A DNA stretch of 64,000 bases, from NCBI RefSeq assembly GCF_002272895.1, contig NZ_MLAQ01000001.1, positions 211,800-275,799 of the forward strand, in the 5' to 3' direction. Both the position numbers and the translations under genes were made by a program. The notes under the pieces are model-generated. The model was not told where the DNA came from. It saw only the letters and a list, made by a program, of their open reading frames with translations, and ran no database searches. This document shows positions 1 through 8,604 of this stretch, in pieces (within the stretch, counting starts at the first letter, position 1; every line of letters begins with the position of its first letter). The stretch is from Helicobacter sp. 12S02232-10. Lineage in GTDB: Bacteria > Campylobacterota > Campylobacteria > Campylobacterales > Helicobacteraceae.

Positions 1-1327
1 TGATTTTGGTGTTTAAAAACATATCACTATCTTTGAGACTAGGAACGAAATCATCATTAAAATCCACAATAACTACCCTCTCAAAGCTTAGTCCCCTTGA
101 CTCCAAAACCCCCATTACTCTAACCTTTCCTCCATTTACATCATCAATTCTAAAATCACTCAAGTCCAAAAGATACAATTCCAAAATCTCTTCAGGTAAA
201 AATTTATCAAGACTTTGAGTAATTTTTTCATAAGACATCAAAATTTCAGAACGAAATCTTTCTAAAATCTCTCGTTCGGAAGCATTTTTAAGCAATATTT
301 CACTTTCTTGACGTAGCCATTCCAAAGGGTGCAAATCACTGCTAAAATGATTTTCTTTGCAAAACTTAAGCTTCTCCTTAAGGTTTTGAACATAAGCAAG
401 GTTTTGAATCTCTTTCCCCATTGCAAAGTTAAGATTATGGTATTTGTCTAAAAGCTTGAGGTATTTTGAAAAAGCTTCATCAGGCGTGATAATTGCGATT
501 TTTTGAGGATCAATTCCCTCTTCTAACCATTCATTAACGCGTTCAAAAACCAAAGCACACTGATTAATTCTAGAACTAAAACCAAAAATCTCAACATTCA
601 AAACAGTATTCAAAGGGACTTGCGAGAGGATTTCAGAGGTTTTCCAATCGATTTTATAATCAAAACCTTCTTCCAAAGAAACTTTCAAAAAATCAAAATG
701 TTCTTTATTATACATATCGCATTCAATATGCACAAATACAGGCAGTAATTTAGCGATTTTATGCAAAATATTTCGCTCTTGAGTACTCAAAAATCCGTCC
801 AAATAAAACTCTATGCAAGAAAATTTATCAAAAAAATCTTCTAAAATCTCATAATCCTGTTCAAACGGAATATCAAAAAATCCAAATGCAGTAAGTTTTT
901 CTTGATATTTTCGATAAATCTCAAAAAGAATTTCCAAATGTTCTTCATAATCCCCATAAGTATCTTTCAAGGGAATCTCTTTAAAATCTACCAAAAACTT
1001 ACGCAACTCATCAAAAAAATTAAATAAAAACGAACTACTTTCCAAATATCCTAAAAAACTTTTTTCAAATACAAGCTTACGCTCAAAATCCTGTCCAGAA
1101 TGGAGCATTTCAGAAATAATGCATAGTAAAAAAACTTTGCGAATATTTTTTGGAATTTCTTTTAACCCTTGCACAAAAACAACACTTTTAAAAAATTCAC
1201 TTGCACTCATTGCATAAGGCAAAAATCCATCCCCGCGAGCCAAATAAAACGCATTGATTTTTCGCCTAGTTGCAAACACATATAAAGGTGTCTTTTGGGT
1301 AAAAAAATTTAAAACATCATTTTGCAT
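1..1327 (-). CDS. addB: AddB-like helicase/nuclease subunit, 5' part only (runs off the window)
   Basis: The first 442 residues of a larger protein are visible; the reading frame is open to the window edge. The start is the ATG at 1327, with AGGAG eight bases upstream. The visible part has the leucine- and phenylalanine-rich helical character of the AddB/RexB family. Near its end it carries a superfamily-1-like block, VRVMGVLESRGLSFERVVI then DFNDDFVP, resembling the motif V region of AddB. The family forms the AddAB complex, which resects double-strand breaks to start RecA-dependent recombination; the C-terminal PD-(D/E)XK nuclease would lie outside the window. In H. pylori addB also sits beside tkt, which supports the call. 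The gap to tkt is only 26 bases, so the two are probably co-transcribed. Confidence 0.8.
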   Translation of the reverse strand, partial: MQNDVLNFFTQKTPLYVFATRRKINAFYLARGDGFLPYAMSASEFFKSVVFVQGLKEIPKNIRKVFLLCIISEMLHSGQDFERKLVFEKSFLGYLESSSFLFNFFDELRKFLVDFKEIPLKDTYGDYEEHLEILFEIYRKYQEKLTAFGFFDIPFEQDYEILEDFFDKFSCIEFYLDGFLSTQERNILHKIAKLLPVFVHIECDMYNKEHFDFLKVSLEEGFDYKIDWKTSEILSQVPLNTVLNVEIFGFSSRINQCALVFERVNEWLEEGIDPQKIAIITPDEAFSKYLKLLDKYHNLNFAMGKEIQNLAYVQNLKEKLKFCKENHFSSDLHPLEWLRQESEILLKNASEREILERFRSEILMSYEKITQSLDKFLPEEILELYLLDLSDFRIDDVNGGKVRVMGVLESRGLSFERVVIVDFNDDFVPSLKDSDMFLNTKI

Positions 1328-1353
1328 TTCTATCTCCTGAAAATCTTTAAAAC

Positions 1354-3306
1354 TCAAGCTTCAATCAAAATTTTGGCTCTTTTGACAATATTTTCAGGTT
1401 CAAAACCATAATATTTAAAAAGCACAGATCCATTTCCTGAACTTCCAAAATCCTCCATACAAACTACATCATCGGCAAATCGATACCATTCAATCCCCCT
1501 TGCAGCTTCTATAGCAAGCACTTTGCCATCTTTAAACAAAGATTTTAAATACGCCGACTCCTGTCTGATGAGCAAATCAAAACACGGCACGCTAATAACT
1601 TTTGTGCCAATTCCCTCAAGTTCTAGAATTTGGGCGCTCTGCAATGCCAAAGTTACTTCACTTCCACTTGCAACAAGCGTAATTTCAGTTTTTAAGCCCG
1701 CTTTAGTATCTTTGAGCAAATAGCCTCCTTTATTGACATCTTCGACACAAGCGGATTTTAAAATGGGAAGATTTTGACGCGATAACACAAACATAGATGG
1801 AGATTGGATATTTAAGGCCACTTTCCAGCAAGCAATATTTTCATTGGCATCTGCAGGTCTGAACACACAAAGATTTGGCATCGCTCTAAAGTGACTCAGC
1901 TGTTCAATGGGCTGATGAGTAGCTCCATCTTCTCCTACACCTATGCTGTCGTGAGTAAAAATATAAAATACTTTTGCTTTCATAATCGCACTTACCCGAA
2001 TGCTCCCGCTCATATAATCGCTGAAAACAAAAAAAGTGGCACAAAACGGCAAAAATAAACCATAGTTGGCAATTCCGTTGCTAATGGCCCCCATAGAATG
2101 CTCTCTGATTCCAAAATGCAAATTTTTCCCGTTAGGAAAATCACCTTCGCCTTCTAAATGTGTATTGTTTGAAGGGGCTAAATCTGCACTCCCACCGATA
2201 AATTCAGCAAAGCTCTTAGAAATGGCATTTAAAATCTTCCCATTACTTACCCGAGTAGCCATCATTTCCCCCTCTTTAAAAACAGGATAAGAAATGCTGT
2301 TAAAATTAGGGTTTTGCATATTAAAAATCTTTCCTTTAATTTCAGGTCTTTGATCGAGCTTATCCTGCCAAAGCTTCTCAAAAAGCTCGCCACTTTCTTT
2401 GATGTTTTTGAATCTCAAAGCAACATCTTCAGGGATAAAAAAGCTTTGATTTTCATCGAAGCCCAGCGCCTTTTTAGAGTCTGCAATAATACTTGCACCC
2501 AAGGGTGCTCCGTGGCTTTTATGGCTTCCCTCAAGCCCGATTGCACGCTTACCTATGGTTGTTTTAGCGATGATAAGAGTGGGCATAGATGAAATATTTG
2601 CTTCAGAAAGAGCATTGTTTATAGATATAAAATCGTGCCCATCACATTTCAAAACACGCCAATGTTGCGCTTCAAACCTTGAAGTGATGTCTTCACTCAT
2701 CGATAAAGACGTATCCCCTTCAATAGTAATGGCATTGCTATCATAAATCACGATCAAATTATTCAAACTATGATGTCCGGCTAAAGAAGCGCTTTCATAG
2801 CTAATCCCTTCCTGCAAATCTCCATCCCCACATAGACAATAGACTTTATGATCAATAACCTCTGTACTCAAAATATTTTGAGCATATTTAGCTGCCATCG
2901 CAAATCCCACCGCATTCCCCAAGCCTTGACCCAATGGACCAGTTGTAATCTCTACGCCATCTGTATGTCCAAATTCAGGATGACCGGGGGTTTTTGAACC
3001 CAATTTTCTGAAGTTTTTCAAATCATCTAAACTCACATCAAAACCCCATAAATGTAGCAAAGCATAAACTAAGGCACTCGCATGCCCACCACTAAATACC
3101 AAACGATCCCGATTGAGCCATTTAGGATTTGCAGGATTAATATGCAAATAAAACCCCAGTATAACAGCAATATCAGCCAACCCCATAGGGGCACCTGGAT
3201 GCCCACTATTGGCACTTTGAACCATATCTGCACAAAGAAATCGGAGCGTATTGGCCATTTTTTCAAGCATAGGAAAATCATTCGGTTGTATTTGTATGGA
3301 GCGCAT
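1354..3306 (-). CDS. tkt: Transketolase
   Basis: Cytosolic thiamine-diphosphate enzyme of the non-oxidative pentose phosphate pathway, moving two-carbon units between ketoses and aldoses. At 650 residues it is close to the usual length of about 640-670. Visible signatures are SGHPGAP at residues 34-40, the TPP-binding GDGDLQEG at 160-167 followed by an Asn near 191, and the pyrimidine-domain stretch FGIREHSMGAISNGIA. The ATG start is preceded by AAGGTG. It lies in a minus-strand series with tlyA and ribF upstream and addB downstream. About 590 bases separate it from ribF. This gap holds what looks like a decayed gene, so tkt may have its own promoter there. Confidence 0.96.
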   Translation of the reverse strand: MRSIQIQPNDFPMLEKMANTLRFLCADMVQSANSGHPGAPMGLADIAVILGFYLHINPANPKWLNRDRLVFSGGHASALVYALLHLWGFDVSLDDLKNFRKLGSKTPGHPEFGHTDGVEITTGPLGQGLGNAVGFAMAAKYAQNILSTEVIDHKVYCLCGDGDLQEGISYESASLAGHHSLNNLIVIYDSNAITIEGDTSLSMSEDITSRFEAQHWRVLKCDGHDFISINNALSEANISSMPTLIIAKTTIGKRAIGLEGSHKSHGAPLGASIIADSKKALGFDENQSFFIPEDVALRFKNIKESGELFEKLWQDKLDQRPEIKGKIFNMQNPNFNSISYPVFKEGEMMATRVSNGKILNAISKSFAEFIGGSADLAPSNNTHLEGEGDFPNGKNLHFGIREHSMGAISNGIANYGLFLPFCATFFVFSDYMSGSIRVSAIMKAKVFYIFTHDSIGVGEDGATHQPIEQLSHFRAMPNLCVFRPADANENIACWKVALNIQSPSMFVLSRQNLPILKSACVEDVNKGGYLLKDTKAGLKTEITLVASGSEVTLALQSAQILELEGIGTKVISVPCFDLLIRQESAYLKSLFKDGKVLAIEAARGIEWYRFADDVVCMEDFGSSGNGSVLFKYYGFEPENIVKRAKILIEA

Positions 3307-3487
3307 AAATCACCTTTTGAAAATTAAAGTTTAACATTGTAATTTTGCCTTGTCAATTTTTAGCAACACATTAAATTCTATATTTTTTAAAAATTATTCA
3401 CAATTTATAAAATCTTTCGCATTTTTTCAAAATAAAAATTTTGGAGTCAATGATGAAAATAAAATTTTTAATTAAGAATTAATTATC
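3307..3487. other. Non-coding, very AT-rich stretch upstream of tkt
   Basis: I see no supportable gene. The stretch is the likely tkt promoter region. TTATTCACAA at 3394-3403 contains the same ATTCACAA core as the inverted repeat upstream of the second Hof gene. That is a single occurrence and may be chance. Confidence 0.4.
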
Positions 3488-3899
3488 TCACATAAAACAA
3501 TTCGACTCATTGTCTTTGCCTGAAGAATCGATATTGTTTTGTTTTGTCCAAGATATCAATAAAAACAGCCGATCAAAAACCTTGAAACGAATGAAATTAT
3601 AGTATTCTTTATTTTAAGAGAAATATCTAAACTTACACCCTCATTTGAGCTATGATTTTAGAATTTATCCATAACAACGCGCTTCCTATCAAAGCAGACT
3701 TTGCAATCAAAATGCTTAGCAAAAAATATGCACAATGTGGAATATTTAGAATGAGCGTGTATTTAGTCAATCGCACGATCATTTCAATATTTTTAGGCAA
3801 CTTATAAATAATTAATTTATGCTTGAATTCTACATATTGAAAATAAGTTTCAAGACCTTATTAAAATATTGAAAAATCTATACTGAAGTTCAAAATCAA
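3488..3899 (-). pseudogene. Decayed gene remnant between ribF and tkt
   Basis: On the minus strand, protein-like segments follow one another in order but in different frames. From high to low coordinates they are: a piece containing DFELQYRFFNILIR; a 74-codon open frame (3857 to stop at 3633) with YFQYVEFKHKLIIYKL and a hydrophobic span AYFLLSILIAKSALIGSALL; a piece with SLDISLKIKNTIISFVSRF; and a final piece VFDRLFLLISWTKQ ending at a TGA at 3488. At least three frameshifts are needed to join them. The strand matches the tlyA-ribF-tkt series. I do not recognise the family. A 51-codon plus-strand ORF at 3652-3807 overlaps and is probably incidental. The reading as a pseudogene is inference. 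Confidence 0.4.
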
Positions 3900-4742
3900 C
3901 TATAAACACCTTAAGATTTGTTTGGCATTTTGAATATCTGCACCAATTTGAGTTTTAAGCTCAGGAAGAGATTGAAAATGTTTATTGTCTCTGATCTTTT
4001 GAACAAACTCAATACGAATGCTTTTTTGATCCAAAACAATTTCTTTATCGAGCAAATGACTCTCAATCGAAAAATTTCTATCAGTACTCAAGCGATTCCC
4101 TACAAAAGATACAGAAGGAAAAACCTTCGATTGAATACGCGTTAAACTTGCATATACACCATTTCCAGGCAATACAAATAAGCGCGTTTTTATATTAATA
4201 GTCGGGTAAAGCTCCTTAGAACCTAAATTCTGTCCGGATACGACCTTACCAAAAAGTTCATAATTGCGCCCCAAAAGTTTATTTGCCAAAAAAATGTCTC
4301 CAAATCCGATCAATTCCCTAATGATGCTTGAATGTAAAGGAATGCCCTCAATTTTAATTTCAGGAACAATCACAACTTCACCCTTAAAAAGGCTTTTCAG
4401 ATCATCAGCACCATAATTTTTATTTTTACCAAATCGAAAATCATAGCCCACGACAATTCTTTTTAAATGTGGTAATTTTTGGCACAAAAAATGGATAAAT
4501 TCCTTACCATCCCAAGAATGAATTTCTTTGAATGGGAGGAGATAAGCAGGACAAGGAATCAGTTTTTGACGAATTTCCAAGGGCGTGATACACTCACTCC
4601 CAGCTTTATCAATCACAAGAGTACAACCATTTGTATCCAAAAGGTCAAAAAGCTTCCGATGGGCTAAATGCACCCCATCAAATTTCCCTATTGCCACACT
4701 AGTGATTTTAAGATTTTCTGATATGGAAAAAAAACTCTTCAT
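3900..4742 (-). CDS. ribF: Bifunctional riboflavin kinase / FAD synthetase
   Basis: Converts riboflavin to FMN and then FAD in the cytosol. The N-terminal nucleotidyltransferase half shows GKFDGVHLAHRKL at residues 19-31 and GYDFRFGK at 99-106, with SSIIREL near 138-144. The C-terminal kinase half begins near residue 160 with GKVVSGQNLGSKELYPTINI, where Lys and Leu replace the more usual Arg and Gly-Phe before PT. GVYA is at 196-199. At 280 residues it is slightly shorter than most RibF proteins, as is usual in Helicobacter. Its start lies 35 bases inside the 3' end of tlyA, which indicates translational coupling. Confidence 0.93.
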   Translation of the reverse strand: MKSFFSISENLKITSVAIGKFDGVHLAHRKLFDLLDTNGCTLVIDKAGSECITPLEIRQKLIPCPAYLLPFKEIHSWDGKEFIHFLCQKLPHLKRIVVGYDFRFGKNKNYGADDLKSLFKGEVVIVPEIKIEGIPLHSSIIRELIGFGDIFLANKLLGRNYELFGKVVSGQNLGSKELYPTINIKTRLFVLPGNGVYASLTRIQSKVFPSVSFVGNRLSTDRNFSIESHLLDKEIVLDQKSIRIEFVQKIRDNKHFQSLPELKTQIGADIQNAKQILRCL

Positions 4743-5421
4743 TCCCTTCCTTTCCTCTCAATGATGATTTTTGAATATCGTAAATCTTGAGCCCCTTAGT
4801 ATTAAGCTCGAGCGAAAATTCTTGCATTCTAGACGCAACGGCTTCTTTATCTAAAATGACACCTTTTTTATTCCTCTTTATTTTTTTACCCACTTCAAAT
4901 TGAGGCTTAAACAGCAAAATATATTGATCGCTCAAAGAAATCAAAGAATCTAAAATTTTGCTCAAAGAAATAAAACTCACATCACATACAATCAAATCAA
5001 ATTTTTTTAAGCTAGAAAAATTTCTAATATCACATCGTTCAAAAAGCTTTATTCTAGGATCTTTTCTTAATTCCATATCGAGCTGATCGCTTCCAACATC
5101 TACACAAGTCACTTCCGCAGCTCCTTTGCTCAAGAGAACTTGTGCAAACCCACCCGTACTTGATCCAACATCCAAAACATACCTACCTTCGCATACAATA
5201 CCAATTTTTTCGATATAGTTCAAAAGTTTTTCTCCGGCTCTGCCAACAAAAAGCCTTTCGGTATTTAAGACAATCAACTCATTTGACTTTAAATCAATCT
5301 CAAAAGATGGTTTTAAAATGTAGCGATTATTGACACTCACCTTACCCTCAAGAATCAACGATTTAGCTTTTTCTCTGCTTTTGCAATATCCATTTTTTGC
5401 TAAATAATTATCTAGTCTCAT
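4708..5421 (-). CDS. tlyA: TlyA-family rRNA 2'-O-methyltransferase with S4 domain
   Basis: The protein has an N-terminal S4 RNA-binding domain (about residues 1-65, LDNYLAKNGYCKSREKAKSL) and an FtsJ-like Rossmann methyltransferase domain. The SAM motif LDVGSSTGGF is followed by VDVGSDQLD and the catalytic-region string FDLIVCDVSFIS. TlyA proteins 2'-O-methylate 16S/23S rRNA, and loss confers capreomycin resistance in several species. The same family was first annotated as a haemolysin in Helicobacter. At 237 residues it has the normal length. It starts five bases after the lipoprotein gene ends and overlaps ribF by 35 bases. Confidence 0.92.
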   Translation of the reverse strand: MRLDNYLAKNGYCKSREKAKSLILEGKVSVNNRYILKPSFEIDLKSNELIVLNTERLFVGRAGEKLLNYIEKIGIVCEGRYVLDVGSSTGGFAQVLLSKGAAEVTCVDVGSDQLDMELRKDPRIKLFERCDIRNFSSLKKFDLIVCDVSFISLSKILDSLISLSDQYILLFKPQFEVGKKIKRNKKGVILDKEAVASRMQEFSLELNTKGLKIYDIQKSSLRGKEGNEEFFFHIRKS

Positions 5422-5426
5422 TATTT

Positions 5427-5918
5427 CTAAAACTGCATTGGGATAGCCTGATAAGTAAAATCAAACGTTATTTTTCCAAAATTATAAACATCCATCACCA
5501 ATTTTGCTTTCCTTGAAGCTAAAGAATCAAGCTTATTAAATGCAATTAAAAAACTTCTGCTCCATTTATTGGAGGAACTTAATATTGTATCATATTCATC
5601 TTTTTTGATTTCTCGCACCCAAATCGGAGGCTTTTTGAAAAGTGTAAAGCTAATGACACCATCATAAAAAATATCTTGTCTTTCACTGAAAACTTCGACA
5701 AAAAAATATTCTCTATTTCCATATATGACATTATCTACTTCGTTTAAATGAGTAGCTACAGCAACTACTACAGGCTTTTGATCCTTAATAATTTCACCTT
5801 TTCGACTTGCCTGTATTTTTTTCTCTACAATCACATCGGGCTTGTAACTATCTGTATAATAACTAGTGCAGCCCAAAAAAAACAGAATTCCCAAAAAGAA
5901 GACAAATATTTTATACAT
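5427..5918 (-). CDS. Putative lipoprotein (HP1085-like), function unknown
   Basis: A 163-residue protein. It begins with Lys at position 3, a hydrophobic span FVFFLGILFFLG and Cys17, so it has a lipoprotein signal peptide with lipobox FLGC. The rest is soluble and mixed, with no enzyme motif I recognise. Its position directly upstream of tlyA matches the short conserved protein next to tlyA in H. pylori. It is the first gene of the minus-strand series, and its promoter must share the 99-base divergent region with pyrB. Confidence 0.7.
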   Translation of the reverse strand: MYKIFVFFLGILFFLGCTSYYTDSYKPDVIVEKKIQASRKGEIIKDQKPVVVAVATHLNEVDNVIYGNREYFFVEVFSERQDIFYDGVISFTLFKKPPIWVREIKKDEYDTILSSSNKWSRSFLIAFNKLDSLASRKAKLVMDVYNFGKITFDFTYQAIPMQF

Positions 5919-6017
5919 TGTTTAAAAAGCCTAATTTAATTTTGCGTGCAGAGTCTTTTATCAATTTACTTACGTTAAAATCATATCCAAATTTTATCAT
6001 AAAAAACTGGAGTAAAA

Positions 6018-6890
6018 ATGCGGCATCTGATACAAACAACTGATCTGGACACTGATGAAATTAATGAAATTTTAAAAAAAGCCAACGCTTATTTAAAAGA
6101 AGAAGCAACCCATACACTCAAAGGAAAAATGGCTGTCACGATATTTTTTGAAAATTCAACGCGAACCTTAAGCAGTTTTGAAATTGCTCTAAAAAAACTT
6201 GGTGCAAGCGTTGTAAGACTCGATGTAAGCAAAAGTTCCACCGCCAAAGGAGAATCCATATCAGACACAGCCGCAAATCTCAATGCTATGAAACCCAATG
6301 CAATCATCATTCGACATAAGAACGCTGGAGCAGGCGAACATTTAGCAAAATACGTTTCTTGCCCCATCATTAACGGAGGAGATGGCGCACACGCCCATCC
6401 TACACAAGCTTTGCTTGATTTGCTAACATTAAAAAATCATTTTAAAAACAATCTTAAGGGTAAAAAAATAGCCATTATAGGGGATATAAAAAATTCAAGA
6501 GTTGCCAATAGTAATATTGAGCTTTTGAAACGCTATGGGATGGAAATTATCTTAGTAGCCCCACCGCACTTCTTACCTCAAACCCGTTTAAAAACAACTT
6601 CCAATCTGCGCTCTATCATCAATGAAGTCAATGCTATTATGAGCCTTAGAACCCAAACCGAAAGACACGATACTCAAACATACGGCTCACTCAAAGATTA
6701 CGCTTATGATTTTTGCATTACAAAAGAACTCATAAAAGACAAAGATATCATTATCCTACACCCCGGACCCGTCCATAGAAACGTCGATATTGAAGATGAA
6801 ATACTCAAAGATCCAAGATGTAAAGTATTAGAACAGGTTACAAACGGTGTTGCCGTAAGGATGGCTGTAATGGAGCATTTTTTGTTATAA
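6018..6890 (+). CDS. pyrB: Aspartate carbamoyltransferase catalytic subunit
   Basis: Joins carbamoyl phosphate to aspartate, the committed step of pyrimidine synthesis. Carbamoyl-phosphate-binding FENSTRT is at residues 44-50 and the SSTAKGES loop is at 73-80. HPTQALLDL starts at 127, MSLRTQTER is near 211 and [12 protein letters not shown] lies toward the C-terminus. At 290 residues it is a little shorter than the approximately 307 of most homologues. No pyrI regulatory-chain gene is adjacent. GGAG precedes the ATG. In H. pylori pyrB is likewise beside a Hof gene, so this border is conserved. Confidence 0.96.
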   Translation: MRHLIQTTDLDTDEINEILKKANAYLKEEATHTLKGKMAVTIFFENSTRTLSSFEIALKKLGASVVRLDVSKSSTAKGESISDTAANLNAMKPNAIIIRHKNAGAGEHLAKYVSCPIINGGDGAHAHPTQALLDLLTLKNHFKNNLKGKKIAIIGDIKNSRVANSNIELLKRYGMEIILVAPPHFLPQTRLKTTSNLRSIINEVNAIMSLRTQTERHDTQTYGSLKDYAYDFCITKELIKDKDIIILHPGPVHRNVDIEDEILKDPRCKVLEQVTNGVAVRMAVMEHFLL

Positions 6891-6906
6891 ATATAAAAAC
6901 ACAATA

Positions 6907-6925
6907 TGTGTAAAAAATTCACACA
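6907..6925. promoter_or_regulatory. Inverted repeat TGTGT-N9-ACACA between pyrB and hof1
   Basis: A short dyad 16 bases after the pyrB stop. It includes ATTCACA, part of the element that is repeated before hof2. It resembles a loosely spaced CRP/FNR-family site, but no such protein is encoded here. It could equally be a weak 3' hairpin of pyrB. Confidence 0.3.
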
Positions 6926-6988
6926 ACGAAAACTTGCCTGCCTGCTTCAATAAAAACAAAAATAATTTGTGTTAGAATGGATACAATA

Positions 6989-7014
6989 AAGATAATTTTT
7001 ATCTTATATATAAT
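6989..7014 (+). promoter_or_regulatory. Promoter of hof1 with overlapping palindrome
   Basis: TATAAT at 7009-7014 is the -10 element. A perfect 7-bp inverted repeat, AAGATAA-TTT-TTATCTT at 6989-7005, lies immediately before it, where a repressor would block polymerase. Transcription starting near 7020 would leave a leader of only about 15 bases holding the strong GAGGAGG ribosome site. The dyad resembles Fur-type GATAAT/ATTATC sequence, but that is inference. Confidence 0.55.
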
Positions 7015-7035
7015 ATTTTCTGAGGAGGATAGCAT

Positions 7036-8403
7036 ATGAAAAAATTATATTTTCATTTTGTTCTATTTGCTTTTATTGGGGTTTCTTCGCTTTACGCTTT
7101 TGATTACACAGTGAGTGGTAAAGCCGAATCTTTTTCGAAAATTGGTTTTAATAATACACCCATAAACTCAACAGAAGGCAAATATCCTACAGATAGTTTT
7201 GTAACCGTTGTGGGAGCACTGCAAGTTGATATGAATCTGCTCCCAAAATCAACAACATCTCATCGACTTACCGGAGGAATCGGGGGAATGATTGGAGGAT
7301 TAGCTTATGATTCAACAAGAAATCTTATAGATACAGCAACGGGGCAACGCTTTGGATCGGTTATTTTTAACTATATTGGATATTGGGCGCAATACAATGG
7401 AACAGCACCTTGGCAAAGCCCTGATTATAATGTCGGAATGACTCAAAATACAAGAACTTATGTGATTTACAACGCCTATTTAGATTATGATTATGAAGGA
7501 GTTTTTGGAATCAAAGGCGGGCGCTATGAATCAGGTGCTGATTTTATGAGTGGTTTTACTGAGGGTTTTGAGCTTTATGCCAAGTTTTCAAAATTTAAAC
7601 TTTGGTGGTTTAGTTCCTATGGAAGAGCTTTTGCCTATGATGAATGGCTTTATGATTTTTATGCCCCAAAAACCTATACTACCCCCGAAGGAAAAACAAT
7701 TAACCTAGGGATTCACGCCTTTAAGGGAACCTATAGACACAACGGATTCAGCGTATCTCCGTTTATCTATTTTTCTCCAAAAACCTATACTGCCCCAAGC
7801 ATTCAATTTGATTATGACACCAATCCAAATTTTGAAGGAATCGGATTTCGTTCTCAGACAACTGTAATTGGTCTTTTTGCCATTTTTGATCCAAGGGTTT
7901 ATGATGTCAATCGATATGGCAATCCTACCGGAAAAAATGGTCAAACTCTTCTTATCAAACAAAGATTTGATATCGATAATTACAATATTGGAGGAGGTAT
8001 TTATAAAAACTTCGGTAATGCCAACGCCCAAGTCGGAACCTATGGAAACCCTGTCGGGATTGACTTTTGGACTGCAAGTGCTTATGACATCGGTGCTTCT
8101 ATCAGTGATATGATGGGTGAAGATGCTCTTACGGGATTTATCTATGGTGGCGGAGTGCACGGAGATTTTAGATGGGGGATCTTAGGGAGACTCACAACAA
8201 GCAAAAGAAGTAATGAACAAAGCATAGCTGCTAATATTGCTTATGATTTTACTCGATATGTCTCAGCAGGACTCAAATTAGAATATTTCAACGATCTTAC
8301 AAAAGCTGGATATAAAGTTGGTGATACAGGTAGAGTTCCAGGTCAGCCTCAAAATATTTCAGACAGAAGCCATATGATGACTTTTATCCGAACAAAATTT
8401 TAA
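7036..8403 (+). CDS. Hof-family outer membrane protein, copy 1
   Basis: A 455-residue outer membrane protein of the Helicobacter Hof family (Pfam HP_OMP_2), inferred to be a beta-barrel porin. A signal peptide of about 21 residues ends before FDYTVSG, and the protein ends in phenylalanine as BAM substrates do. Blocks shared with the next four genes include SKIGFNN, YPTDSFV, NFEGIGFRSQTTVIG, LLIKQRFDIDNYN and KNFGNANAQVGTYGNP. Aromatic and glycine-rich alternation fits barrel strands. Next to pyrB, it occupies the position of HofB in H. pylori. The SD sequence GAGGAGG is unusually strong. Substrate unknown. Confidence 0.88.
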   Translation: MKKLYFHFVLFAFIGVSSLYAFDYTVSGKAESFSKIGFNNTPINSTEGKYPTDSFVTVVGALQVDMNLLPKSTTSHRLTGGIGGMIGGLAYDSTRNLIDTATGQRFGSVIFNYIGYWAQYNGTAPWQSPDYNVGMTQNTRTYVIYNAYLDYDYEGVFGIKGGRYESGADFMSGFTEGFELYAKFSKFKLWWFSSYGRAFAYDEWLYDFYAPKTYTTPEGKTINLGIHAFKGTYRHNGFSVSPFIYFSPKTYTAPSIQFDYDTNPNFEGIGFRSQTTVIGLFAIFDPRVYDVNRYGNPTGKNGQTLLIKQRFDIDNYNIGGGIYKNFGNANAQVGTYGNPVGIDFWTASAYDIGASISDMMGEDALTGFIYGGGVHGDFRWGILGRLTTSKRSNEQSIAANIAYDFTRYVSAGLKLEYFNDLTKAGYKVGDTGRVPGQPQNISDRSHMMTFIRTKF

Positions 8404-8418
8404 TACTTCCAAAATAAA

Positions 8419-8446
8419 TTGACACACTCATCCTGTGTTAATTTTT
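8419..8446 (+). terminator. Intrinsic terminator after hof1
   Basis: TTGACACA and TGTGTTAA form an 8-bp stem with one G-U pair around a 7-base loop, followed by five T. It lies 16 bases after the hof1 stop and so separates hof1 transcription from hof2. Confidence 0.6.
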
Positions 8447-8473
8447 CAAATCATTATTTTTAGTCAAATAAAG

Positions 8474-8532
8474 AATATTTTATTACCAAAAATATTTTAT
8501 TCACAATTATCAAGATTTTGTGAATAAAATAT
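8474..8532. promoter_or_regulatory. Triple repeat element upstream of hof2 (direct copy plus perfect 15-bp inverted repeat)
   Basis: ATATTTTATTCACAA at 8492-8506 and its exact reverse complement TTGTGAATAAAATAT at 8518-8532 flank an 11-base spacer. A near-identical direct copy, AATATTTTATTACCAA, occupies 8474-8489 with a 17-base period. The element ends 21 bases before the hof2 -10 box, so it covers the -35 region and upstream. No T-run follows the hairpin, and a terminator is already present at 8419-8446, so a protein-binding array is the more likely role. Confidence 0.6.
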
Positions 8533-8553
8533 CAATATTTATCATTATTCGGA

Positions 8554-8559
8554 TATAAT
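8554..8559 (+). promoter_or_regulatory. -10 box of hof2
   Basis: TATAAT within GGATATAATC, 45 bases upstream of the hof2 ATG. No good -35 box is visible, which is normal for the Helicobacter vegetative sigma factor. Confidence 0.6.
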
Positions 8560-8604
8560 CGGGATCTACAAAAAACATTATGCAAAAATCCAAAAGGAGA
8601 AAGA

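Noticed and set aside
3652-3807. 51-codon plus-strand ORF between tkt and ribF
   Set aside because: It overlaps the more protein-like minus-strand frames, has no convincing SD and no recognisable similarity; probably incidental.
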